From Ophioderma brevispina (lineage: Eukaryota > Echinodermata > Ophiuroidea > Amphilepidida > Ophiodermatidae): a DNA stretch of 64,000 nucleotides. Of this stretch, positions 38,712-49,369 are shown piece after piece. Each line of letters begins with the position of its first letter. Positions within the stretch are counted from its first letter, which is position 1. Both the position numbers and the translations under genes were made by a program. The notes beneath the pieces are model-generated. The model made no database searches. It was not told where the DNA came from and was given only the letters and a program-made list of their open reading frames with translations. Where the stretch lies: the NCBI GenBank assembly GCA_023653785.1, contig JAMKCH010007133.1, forward strand, positions 16,227 to 80,226, read 5' to 3'.

Positions 38712-39009
38712 TTTTTTTTTTTTTTTTTTTTGACAATTCTTGGCAGCTGACATCAGTTATGAGGGTCGATTATTGAGGTACTACAGTGATCATTAACAAG
38801 AATAAGTGATCTTGAATCAACATTTACGATACCACTATTTATACCATAATCAGTTTTCAGTCAAAGTCACCTACACAAGCAATTTTTGCTTGGAAAATGT
38901 TATTTATCTCTCAATTCTTGGCTATTTTTGGATGTTTTTAATAATTCTGCCATTGCGCGGGGCATACATTGGTGCCCAGCACCAAAATGTTTCTTGTTAT
39001 CTTTGTATA

Positions 39010-39441
39010 CTTACTACTAAGCATGTCACCATCAAGATATCAACTGCGCAATAGTTATATCTAGTACCGCCAAGAATATGCTCAATAGACCAAAATCTAA
39101 TTTTAAAAAATGTTGCTTTTGCAGCAATATACCGTTATAAAATCATGTAGTAAAAATCCGTTAAAAACATGTATGCACATATGCATTTTGTTTTAAAATC
39201 AACTTTGTGGTTTGAGTCTCGAACTTTGCATATAGTTCAGAAGACCCAGGCTACACCAGCTTAAACAGACCGACATAGTTGTAAATGCTGCAGCATATAC
39301 AATTGGTTAAATTAACTATAAAAAACAGCGCCACGTGCTTTGAGATCACTATCTATGCCGAAATATTCACCTTTGCCTGTTTATAACTGGCAATGAATTT
39401 CAACGTGACCTGATGTCATCTTCAAAGCTTGATATTCTGAG
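39010..39441. repeat. Local direct duplication, right copy
   Basis: High identity to 38294-38711 with several small insertions (for example CTAG before TACCGCC, and GCTTTTGCAGCAA in place of GCATAATTTGTAGAA). The start-to-start distance is about 716 bp. Lack of any terminal repeat suggests a segmental tandem duplication of about 0.7 kb in which the spacer has diverged, or two copies of an unknown repeat. Confidence 0.9.
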
Positions 39442-39444
39442 ATG

Positions 39445-42425
39445 ATGATTTAGCCGTCTGTCTACCTCCATGATATAATCATCTAGCTTCATACATGCTC
39501 TCAAATTAGGCTTAATTTGTCTTCTGCTCAAGCGCTCATGCTGAAATGAGAATCTTCTTGGATAACGTTTCATTGCTAACATTGACCTTTCACCCTCTGT
39601 ATGAAATACCGGCTTTATAAAGATTTAAAATGTTTGTATTATACACTTCCAACAAAATTAATTGATGGAAGTCAGGTGCGGAATCTTGGTTTTAGGTTTG
39701 TGTATATGCAGGGGACTGTTGATCTCTGAGTGAAAGATGTCGGATTATTTGAGCAGACATGGAGAGAAGAATGAGGTTTAGGATCAGATTGAAGACCTTT
39801 TAAACCCCGAGAATTGACGGCTGCTGACCCCGCACTGACACCCGGATTTTCGCGTCTTCTCAGGTTTGGAGTCGTTAACGAAATTCAAGAACACCGGTTT
39901 ATCTTACGATATGTAAAATATATTAGATATGTAATCAAATAATACAAGACATCAAACAATTAGGGTCTATGCCTTTATAGGAAAACTGTACCTTTTCGGA
40001 TTGAAGTCTTAACGAAGTAACCAAATAGTTGCTCGACCCGCTTGAATTTCTTTTGTTTCTTAGATCTCCAATATAATGGTCACTCTAACAGATTACTAAT
40101 TTAAATCAAAGTTGTCAATGTTATTGATATCACAATTATAGACATTTGCTATGGTTATGAAAAGAGTTATTCGACGCAATAGTGCTCGACGTAATTGCCT
40201 TGATTCCCAATCAATAAAATGTGTAAAACAGTTAATTCTCATGTTATTTCAAGCTGACTTAAAGAGTTAAGTGACTCTATTTAGGCCTTACAAAGCTGTG
40301 AAGGCTTTGCATTCTTGTCCGCTCTGTTCAGATTTAAATCTCCATGTCGACAAATGTTACAATTTCTCACTTAATAAGGTTACTCATTTTGTGTAATGTT
40401 TTATCCATGGTATTTCCTTGAATGTCATGAATAGGATATTCGAAGGCCGATTTAACGCTGGGGAGGGCTTACGTATAATAGCAGCGTTTCCTTCCCAATT
40501 CCTCGTTCAACTTCAACATGTATATTGCTGTATGATTCGTCACATTACTGTTGTTGATTGTCAATGATAGGCTACATTTGCGGTTAATTTACTTGCTAGA
40601 ATAGGCCCTGTTGTGTAGTCTTTTCTGATCAGTCGCCCATTCATGATGGGCGCTAACTCCTGGTTGAGGAGTTTGCATAATACGTGCCGTATTTCCAGGG
40701 TATATTGCGCAACCATATCAAGGGGTTCCTTTATTGGATGGTTACAGGTCGGAGGAAGGGATACGAATGTGTTGGTGTATTTCAGAGTATCAGGGTAATC
40801 GGGAATTATATTTCGAAAAAAAGGATACATGAAATGTTAACTCACCTTCATCAAAATTAAAGAAGGGAAAATAGACCTTTCAAATTTAGTAAAGAAATTC
40901 CAGCATCATCTCAACCCGGCAAGTAATGCTCTCTCATTCAATACGATGTTGCGTCTTTTTTTCTTGGTGTATGACAGGATTATAAAGGTCATAGGTCGTG
41001 GAATATGTGTACAGAGTTAAAGGTTAAAGGTTATGCATTAAAACGGAAACTGCACCTGGCGGGATTTCGAAAAGAAAAATCTGGTAAACTTCGATATTGA
41101 ATCGTATCCGACAACACCACCGCCGACATGTTTAAACTTTGTGAACTCAAACGAACGGTGACAAAACCAGCAAAAATGTAAGCCGCAAAAGAACATGGGA
41201 TCAAGCCAAACGTGTGCTTTCAAAAGGTGGGCTTATTAGAGAGTTTAAAGGTCAACTATTCCTATCTGGAAATTCAGTCTTGTGTGACCGTACGCGGGGA
41301 GTTGTACCCCACAGATGCTTTTTCAGTAATGGTATTCCTGTACCGTAAAAAGCACCTGCTTCTTACGGGGAGCCTTTAAAAACAGAACTCGTGGTTATAA
41401 CTAAAGCCTTTGAGTACCATAATGGCTATTATGGTGATTCGTTCATATTCAGTTACAACTCTATAATCAGTTACTTCTCCTTATTTATATCTAGCGTGAT
41501 AGATACATTTTATGATATAATAATGTCCAATTGACACAGCATTGACAATGATGTAACGGTTGTTCATTCTCCGAGAATTGAATGGAAATAATGTTAAATG
41601 ATAAAAGGAAGAAAGACGTAGTCGATTGTGTTTTGGTATGGTTTATAAGTTAATAATCGGAGATAGATGGAAATAATATGTGGTATACGTTGAAAAAAAT
41701 CAAAAACAAAACACATACATTTCAAATTTGTGCATTTAAGCTGAAAGAAATAACTTATTATGATGTTTCTTGTTCAAAACTGTTGTGGGAAATTTTGTTT
41801 TATTTTAAAATATTTTCTGAATTAAATTGTAATGTTTCTTGTGTATTGTACATTATAGAGTCTAGAAACGCCGGAACACCTAGGTTAAAAGGTCAAGCTT
41901 AAATTTACGACCACTGAGGTTTGAAAGCTGTCGATTGATTTAGCAATATTATGTCGTTTGTCGGTCATTTCAGAAGCATGCTCATTGGGACTTGGTTTTA
42001 TTGCTCATATCACCGCTCCCAGATGGGCTGTAAATATTTCAGGCCCTGACATTTTCGGTGATTTCTACACGGTGTAGGTTGCGATACGAGGAGGAATTCA
42101 TTCGCGGGAGTGTTCCCATTTTAGGGGATTCCCTGGTCACGTACCGCCATGCACATTTGACCTCTGACTTCTCATGTCATGAAATAATTATACTCTTTTC
42201 CGGTGTAAATATTCATGTTCTTTAAAAAAGTGTCAACTATGACATTGGTGTGTTAAGACATAATTGATGTCTTGTCTTTGGAGATGATTTAACTGTGTCT
42301 TGTCATCACCAAGTTATTTAACATTATGATTAATCTAGCTTCAATTATATTGTTAGCAAAACCACATTAAAATTCTAAATTGCGTCCAAAATGACACAGC
42401 AAATTTCCTTCTTTTTCTTTTTATT
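39445..42425. other. No confident gene; possible intron before the 42.4 kb exon
   Basis: Two stretches read somewhat protein-like but are not called. One is a minus-strand frame at 40561-40830 (89 codons, PDYPDTLKY...PPTCNHP). The other is a plus-strand frame without ATG at about 41050-41160 (RDFEKKNLVNFDIESYPTTP, stop TGA overlapping a GGTGAC). Neither has both splice sites. A good minus-strand donor consensus (GAAG|GTGAGT, reverse complement of 40842-40851) lies beside the first but on the wrong side for it to be an exon. Confidence 0.4.
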
Positions 42426-42428
42426 CAG

Positions 42429-42718
42429 GTCAAACAAAGACAATCATCGGACAATATGGACATGGTGGAGTCATGGGCGTGATAAAAGGAATAGTGAGAC
42501 ATCGTTACCATGGTTACACGGATGATGAAGGAAGAGTAGACGACAGACAGCACACTACATATGAGAAGAAATTGGCGCGAAAACTCACCGCAGCTGAAGA
42601 GTGGACCAATTTCTTCTTCGTGAAGATTTTCACTTTCTATGGACTGAGATATTTACTACGAATAATCTTGAAAATTTTGAACAGCTACGGTTTGCCAAAG
42701 AATTCAGTTCGTCTGTAA
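42429..42718 (+). CDS. Terminal coding exon of an unidentified protein
   Basis: The frame opens right after a strong acceptor: a pyrimidine tract at about 42409-42426 and CAG ending at 42428. It runs 95 full codons to TAA at 42716-42718. An AATAAA polyadenylation signal follows at 42745-42750. Two bases at the exon start complete a split codon, so the upstream exon should end in phase 1. The peptide is mixed-composition and not repeat-like: a Gly-rich start (IIGQYGHGG), a charged middle (YTDDEGRVDDRQHTTYEKK), then TAAEEWTNFFFVKIFTFYGL and an aromatic/aliphatic amphipathic stretch RYLLRIILKILNSYGL, ending in NSVRL. That stretch could lie on or in a membrane. I do not recognise the family. An internal ATG at 42473 would give 81 residues if it were a start. 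Upstream exons were not found, and it may be the next gene after twist on the same strand. Confidence 0.7.
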
Positions 42719-42744
42719 ATCTGCTTCTTTTCGTTATGTTTTAA

Positions 42745-42750
42745 AATAAA
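42745..42750 (+). terminator. Polyadenylation signal AATAAA
   Basis: Canonical hexamer 27 bases after the stop codon of the terminal exon at 42429-42718. It gives a very short 3' UTR if used. Confidence 0.55.
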
Positions 42751-42754
42751 CCCT

Positions 42755-43925
42755 CTTAGCGTTTAAACTTTCAAATACATGGATTTTAATATGAAAGGAT
42801 ACATGTATAAGTTATTAGAATGTAACCCAAGTCCGCCATAAGTTAAATGTGACACTGATGATACCGAACATAATAATTATGTTCATCAATAAAAAGGCAA
42901 AGAAGATTTAAAAGAGTGCAAGATTCAGCATGTTTGCCAGATGTCGCACCTAATATTGCACACTTTAGCATAACTGCCGTTATACATACTTTTCCTTTCT
43001 TTTTCTTCTTGTTATCCATTTTTTGTTTTTTTCTTTTATTATTCCCCACAAAGAGCCTACGGCCTAACTTCATAATTACCACACGATAATTTCCCGTTAC
43101 AGCTTCACGTGCCATATTGTTTCAAGTACAACATTGTAATTGTAGTCGTAAATTAAGTACAAGATATTAAGTTTGCTGTCTAAGAAAACCGTATGAATCG
43201 TGAACCTTTCTCAGAATACTACTTCAGACTTAATTTATATGGAGGCCTATAAGAAGTGTTTCTAATTTTACAAGGTATTTCACTGCTGCAACTAGCTATC
43301 AACATAAACCCAAAGAAGCGATTGTATTTAATATGAACAGAATATTGAATAACTAAATTACCTATTAAAAGGGTCGAATTTTACAATATACCATTTAAAG
43401 AAGTTCTTGCAACTACCATCGAGATCCTCTCAAGTCATTTTCAAATAAGCAAACCCGAATTTATCAAACCTTCACAAACGTGGTACAGTGGACGTTTATA
43501 ATTACTTTATATTGGGTTTGTGAAAGCAAGAATTGAGATGGTCATGGGTATCAGCGCCTCTACTTTTTCCATGGTTTCAATTCAGAAGAAGATTGAACTC
43601 TATCCCACAAGTGCAATTTCCCCTATACTTACACTGTAGTTGATTCTTTGTACATCCATACATATCTATCAATTGTACTGATAAATACATGTAGCATGCA
43701 ATGTACATGTATGTGCCGACAAAGTCCTTTTTTATTATGCAAAATTATTAACAATTCAAAATTATCATGAACTTCAATGAAATCAGGCAGAATAATGAAC
43801 AAAAACAAAAATCATTTTTAATAACCTGCCTAGTTTTTGGGTCCGCATCTACATCATCAATGCAGCTTAGGTCGCACACGCTTGGCTCGGTTTTTTTTTG
43901 TAATACAAGAGAACAGTTGCTAAAG
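42755..43925. other. No supported gene
   Basis: AT-rich DNA after the terminal exon. The minus ORF at 42843-43115 is lysine-rich because of A/T runs. A short palindromic patch (TACATGTAGCATGCAATGTACATGTA) lies near 43687-43712. Confidence 0.5.
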
Positions 43926-43932
43926 AATGTTT

Positions 43933-43999
43933 GGTCACATGACTAAATGGGAGATGTCTGGTCACATGACCGAATGGGCAGTATGCCCGGTCACAAAAC
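43933..43999. promoter_or_regulatory. Triplicated GGTCACATGAC-type motif
   Basis: GGTCACATGAC occurs at 43933-43943 and 43960-43970. A decayed third copy GGTCACAAAAC lies at 43989-43999. They are spaced 27 and 29 bp apart and accompanied by (A/G)AATGGG. TCACATGA is an M-box/E-box type sequence recognised by MiT/USF bHLH-Zip factors. Regulatory use is inference; it may be only a short tandem duplication. Confidence 0.35.
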
Positions 44000-46900
44000 C
44001 TCATTAAGCTTCAAAATAAGTGTGCATTATGGGATTGCTATGGTTTAGATTGAAACGAAGAAATATGAAAACAAGGACTAAAACAAATGTAAGTAATAAT
44101 TGAAAAAAAAAATATCGTTTGACTTACAAGAGACTCGGAACTCGCTCTTCATCTAATGGTATAACTTAAACGTATACATAATGAACTGTCAATAAGATCA
44201 GTGGCATCTGCACACATACTTTTACAAAACCTTGTGCTTTTGAGAAATTGGCAAAAGGAAATATTACTCTTAATTCACACGGGCCCAGTCTTATTTTCAG
44301 TTCGTTAATAAAAATGAGAACTGGTGATGTCAGAACCAAAGCAAGCCAATTTCTCGTGTATCAGGAACTGTTGTGGTAAAGAGTTCTATGCAAGTGTACT
44401 TTTAAATCATTCTAAACAGAACCCTGTTAATTTGAAGCTTCCCAACGATTCTCATAAGACTCAAATAAATCCACACTTTTTATTCTTAGGCATAATTTAA
44501 CTTTCAATGTAGTTACACGCTATTGCACTCAGAAAAATTAAAGCGACTTTGATTCCTTGGTATGAAAACAATAATAAAATCCAATATCCATTTATTAAGA
44601 TTGTGTGAGGATATAAAAATGCTAACTATGGTGAGCTTTAACCTAATAACATCCATAGATGATCTATAAGCGAATTAACCATACATAGATAGCATCTTAA
44701 GTCGTGATCCTAATCTATCCTTTAGTTAATATCTATTTGATAGCTATGGAAGATCTCACAGGACAAAGGTGCTTAAGTAACTTTGGATGTGCAACCCTTT
44801 TGTTAAACTGACATTGACCTACATAAATAATGGCCTAATATGATTTGGAATAGTTACAAGTATGTCCACACCAACCCCACCACAAAGCAATGGGTCTAAT
44901 GAGCGATAACAACGTACACATTGAGTAGGGGCTTATTAAGTATCTTTCAGCGGTAGTTGGTCGTAGACGAATTACTTGTTATTGGTCAGACACGCATAAG
45001 ACGACCTGTCAACAGTAATCGGTGGTTACACTTGACTTTATCAAATGGGGAACTGGGATAAGACAGTTAACCCATACGAAGTGTGTATAATATCTGGACA
45101 TACATACATGGGAACTTCCCGTATAGTTTTGGATATCAATAGTTTTGACAAGTTGACCCAATTTAAATGTGCCATTTGAGTAAAATACATTTGTATTCCA
45201 GTAAATGACGTTTCATTGATTGGATATATGTTTGCAAACAGTTGAAGCATACGGGCATCAATTGAACGTTGGATTTTTTTGTCCGACGATGCAGTATTGA
45301 TTGCCCTGTATCTTATATGAACACAACGTTTAATTAAAGTGAAGACACCTTGATGAATTTAACGATATTATCTTATGTTAACTTGTGGGAGTCAATCACA
45401 CACTCGCAAATGTGGATTGTGGCTTTGGGATGTAACCTAGTATTACGATGTATAAGTTGGGATTTATATTGGAGGTGACGCTAAAGAACGCTGTTGCGCA
45501 GTAGCTGAGAAATCAATGTATATAGTACATTTTGGATTAGGGAATGTTTGGGACTGGGTCCCAAATGCCTGTAAAATCATAAAGGGCAATACAAAGCAGC
45601 CCGGACAATGTAACAATACAAAGCGAGTACGTGACCATGTAAGCAATAAAGTGAGCACGTGACCATGTAAGCAATAATCAGGATATCTCAGGCTTACATT
45701 TTCAATATATTTTGTTTTTAGCTCTATATGGAAAATGCAACACAGAAAGGGTGTGTTCCCATGGTTACAACACCACCTAGGCCAAGCTTGTGTTAGATTT
45801 TGATATCCATACATAATCGCTGATTTTTGTTTCATTCAGTTTAAAAAATGAAACATGGCCCAAATCAAAATCAAACTACATTACGTATGACAGATTGAGT
45901 ATGGTATAAAGAGTGAAAGAGAGAGGTAAAGGGAGTGAGAGAGAGAATGATGTACGAAAGCGGGTGACATTGACGTCATTGTGTAGTTTAAGTTGCGCAG
46001 CCTTAAAACGCGCCATAGCGTTTATATGCAGGCGAATATACTGAGGCGACGCGATTGAGAAACGCGTCACGGCTTCACTATCATCTTGAAACGAAGCACA
46101 TACTAGCGCCGCCACGCATGCATGATGCGTGAATATGTACCAAATACGTTCCACGTTCAGCCTTGGAATTGATTCAATACGTGCCGCATTCACGCCTCGA
46201 CGGTGTATAGATGCAAAATAAATGACGATGATTGGCTAAGTAGAACAAGCGGAAAGTCATAATATGCGGTAATTTATTTCAATTCCAGATAATCACCGTG
46301 TAATCCATGTTCGAAGGTGTAAAGCGAGACAGCACACGAGCAAGATGTATTGGTAAATAAGCAGCGTTTAGCAGCTCACTCAGATACAAACACATAAACA
46401 CGTGTGTGCTAAAGGAGGGGATAAGTGATTTCAGTGTAAAACAGTTTCGCGCCTTCCTTTAAGGAACTCCTTTAAAATATAAACACATTTTGTTGGTTAA
46501 ATATGTATGAAAAATTGAACACTTGGGCCAATATTCCAAAATGTTTAACGATCGTTTGACTTATAATCTTGCAATCGTTTTATCGTTGAAGTAGTAAGGG
46601 GATAAGTAAGAATCATTTACAAAATGTGTGTTTTTTTTCAAAGTAATTAGATATGTTAGTTTGTATGTCAAAGGTTTATTATTTTTTATATGAAAATTGG
46701 TGCTTTTACCGTAGTTCAAAAATCATCCCCTATCTACCTCACTATTTCTGTTGAGATAAACGTTTAACTAAAAGTGTTAACACAACTTTCGGAAGAGGGC
46801 GTTTGTTTGAAAACAGAGGGTGTTTTGAACCAATTCCATAATGCATTGCAATATACCTATACTGTAGTGTACTAAACACATTAAAGACCACAAAACATTT

Positions 46901-47845
46901 CATGATCATGGGTTAAAATTCCTTTAAGTACAAGCACTTTGTGGGCTAAAATGAGTGTTTTAGTGTCAGCATCTTTTTTAAGTTAAGAATTTTTTGTGGG
47001 ATCCACATGACCACAATGAGGTGAAATGCCCAAATCACAGGTGCCATTGTGGGATGGACTCAAACACCCTCTGGGGGGAAAATAAGTTCCTTAAAGGTTG
47101 ACAAGAATTCCGTTCCAAATGGTTTGAGAGCGAGTATTTGCCCAATGGGATAAAATAACCAAATTCAGTAAATCATTGAGATATACTGTTTGTGTAATTT
47201 ACCTGTTCAACGCACCCTCAAAATTTTCAAGTTCATAATTCAAAGAACGAAAATGAAATATCTGACGTCACAAGTACGCTAATGACCATGCGCAACGTAC
47301 TTTGACAAAATCAACTGATAGTGAAATTATCTTCTCTGATTGGCTCTCTCATAGAAATGTTTATTTATTGAAAATAAAAATAGATCATTAAAAGATGACA
47401 ATGCTCCAATCATATTTTAGCTGAAATAAAGAAAATTTAATATTTAATTAAAGTGGATCGGGTTTCTACCCAATTGCCAACTTAAGTCAAGATTTGTATA
47501 AGAGTTATACTTTTTTATTATTTTGATTGACAATGGATGTATGAGACCTTAAGTTGAATGTATGGCACGGAAAATTAGCGTGCTGTCTGTGCAAAATATA
47601 ATATGTTGTCTGTGCTTGAAAGATGCTTACGAGCAATGTTTTGTATAAAATTAAAGATGTTGTTTCTGAAAAAAAAAACATTGTTTGAGTTGCATTTTAT
47701 ATGGTGTAAATTAGCGTTGAAACCACAACAAGGGCTTCTCTTGTTATTTCTCCAATATTATATCCACGGGTTGTATCACTTTCTCCACAATGTCACCACA
47801 AGGAAAAGGTGTTAAAGCGTGATGCAAAAAGGCTGAACACAGAGT
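44000..47845. other. No supported gene; two small patches of interest
   Basis: At about 45624-45679 a ~28-bp unit with TACGTGACCATGTAAGCAATAA / CACGTGACCATGTAAGCAATAA is directly duplicated. At about 45950-46210 the DNA is distinctly richer in CpG than its surroundings, and a minus ORF (45876-46193) spans it. No domain is seen, so an unmethylated regulatory patch or noncoding exon is as likely as coding. The remainder is AT-rich without recognised features. Confidence 0.45.
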
Positions 47846-47847
47846 GT

Positions 47848-48106
47848 ATGGTTCTGAAAGGAAGAAATCTTTAGACCTGGGTTTACAACCAGGAGTTACA
47901 AGATGGACCTTTTTTCATTCAAAAGTACAGTGTACTGTGAAAGTTAAATTAACAGGGCGAGAAAATTCCTCATCCATTCACGAGGAATTTTCTCGCCTGT
48001 TACAGCACATTTTAGAGTTGTTGGAAGGAAAAAAGGTCCACTCATGTAGGACTAACCCTGGTTTAAACCCGAGACTAAAGTTAATCTCCCTTTGTCAGAA
48101 TACCAG
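47848..48106. mobile_element. Palindromic (foldback) element
   Basis: Two arms of about 120 bp face each other around a perfect 16-bp stem, GGCGAGAAAATTCCTC at 47956-47971 and GAGGAATTTTCTCGCC at 47982-47997, with a 10-base loop. Outward the arms keep pairing imperfectly: TGGACCTTTTTTC against GAAAAAAGGTCCA, ACCTGGGTTTACAACCAGG against CCTGGTTTAAACCCG, GGTTCTGAAAG against TTTGTCAGAATACC. No coding capacity, so it is a MITE. The plus ORF at 47844-48113 reads through it and is spurious. Confidence 0.8.
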
Positions 48107-48108
48107 CC

Positions 48109-48158
48109 TATGAGTTCACATAATCTGATTACCTCTGCGTACTTTATGTGAACTCATA
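48109..48158. repeat. Perfect 15-bp inverted repeat
   Basis: TATGAGTTCACATAA (48109-48123) and TTATGTGAACTCATA (48144-48158) are exact reverse complements separated by 20 bases. It begins within three bases of the end of the preceding foldback element. No U-tract follows and this is animal DNA, so it is not a bacterial terminator. Confidence 0.9.
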
Positions 48159-48179
48159 CAGTTCGCATGAAGTAATGAC

Positions 48180-48310
48180 GTAACATTCCCAGTTGGTCCA
48201 ATAGGCACTCCATCCAATCCCAATTGGTCAATCCTATAGTGCAACCCAAATTAGTCTCAATCATTATGTGGTCCAAGTTCCAGTTTGGGCCACCTGCTAC
48301 TTGGTTCAAT
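48180..48310. repeat. Short CCCAATTGGTCCA-type repeats
   Basis: Variants of CCAGTTGGTCCAA, CCCAATTGGTCAA and CCGTTTGGT occur about every 20-40 bases. A similar set in reverse orientation (TGGACCAAATGGGAAATAGACC ... GTCGAATTGGGA) lies at about 48794-48860. Together they bracket the telomere-like and interspersed repeats between them. Confidence 0.6.
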
Positions 48311-48327
48311 TCCCGTTTGGTACTAGC

Positions 48328-48405
48328 CCTAAAACCAACTCTAACCCTTAACCTAACCCTAATACTTACCTAACCTTAACAAAGCCCTAATTCTAACCCT
48401 GGAAA
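48328..48405. repeat. Degenerate telomere-like CCCTAA repeats
   Basis: About ten hexamers related to CCCTAA/CTAACC (for example CCCTTAACCTAACCCTAATACTTACC) lie in about 75 bp. The metazoan telomere repeat is TTAGGG; this is a diverged interstitial block. A second, shorter block is at about 60396-60436. Confidence 0.75.
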
Positions 48406-48417
48406 TCAGTATTTAAA

Positions 48418-48790
48418 GGCTGACTCAGAGGGGGGGAATTTTTTTTCGAAATATATATTTTTTGGTGTAGTAATTGAAAATAGTCATCTAGAACTAAAGA
48501 TAGTTACCTAAATGCTCAATTCAACGTTAGAGATTTATCGGATTTTTCGTTTCCATGCAGTAAACATTTATGCCACAGATAACAGTGCCATAGGATACCA
48601 TGGATAACAAAATTTCCGGATCTGGAATTTATAAAAAAGGGTGATTTTTTTTATTTTTTTTATTTTTTTTATTTTTGTTATTTCACACAGTGATTAGTAT
48701 ATGGACAAGCATTATGTATGATCAAAAAACACGATTTTTGAAATCTGAGTGTGCCCTATCGGGAAATCTATGAGTCCGCATTTAAATGGG
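48418..48790. repeat. Interspersed repeat, copy B (partner at 8634-8990)
   Basis: Collinear blocks with copy A as listed there, in the same orientation. Copy B carries an extra T-rich stretch (TTTTTTTTATTTTTTTTATT, about 48646-48677) and GGGGGGG near 48430. The family is unidentified. Confidence 0.7.
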
Positions 48791-48884
48791 AATCTGGACC
48801 AAATGGGAAATAGACCAAAAGAGAAATGGATCAAACGGGATAATTATGGTCGAATTGGGATTGAAGTGTGAATGGCATAATCAG

Positions 48885-49130
48885 GGACGTAGGCAGGATT
48901 GTAAGGGCCAGGAGACTTCGAAAAAGTAGAGCTTTGCAAAAGTGGACCCCCCCCCCATATTATCCGATTTTGCGACATCTTTTTATCACCAAAAAGGGGA
49001 CTGTCTTGTCGAATTCTGATAAATTCTGTGGCTCTCCCCCCCCACCAAAAAAAAAAAGAGAAAAACATAAATCAGCAAAAAGGGGACCTTTTGCCCTTTT
49101 GTGGAATTTGGACCAAATTTGGGTATAGGG
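48885..49130. repeat. Probable interspersed repeat fragment
   Basis: Starts CAGGGACGTAGGCAGGATTG and holds C runs (near 48948 and 49036), with an AAAAGGGGAC segment repeated at 48992 and 49078. It is richer in GC than its flanks. ORFs overlap on both strands (48844-49267) without domains. No second copy lies in this window, so the call rests on composition and the duplicated segment. Confidence 0.4.
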
Positions 49131-49369
49131 TGGTCCAAATGGATTGGACGAAGTGCCTATTGAAAAATCCCTACTTTAGTCTATACTTAAAAACAACCAT
49201 TAGTGTATTTTCTTGTTTGCACGATGTACAAGAAGAGCAAAAACAAAATGACCGCTTTTCTCGCTGATAGAAATTAATGTTTCGCCCCTAATTTTGCAAA
49301 CCTGTCGCCAAAAAAATGTGCAAGCAAAAAGAACCCTCTTTCTCTTTGGCAATTAGAAAATACGTTTGT

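Noticed and set aside
48109..48158. Rho-independent terminator hairpin
   Set aside because: Animal DNA, no adjacent gene, no T tract after the stem.
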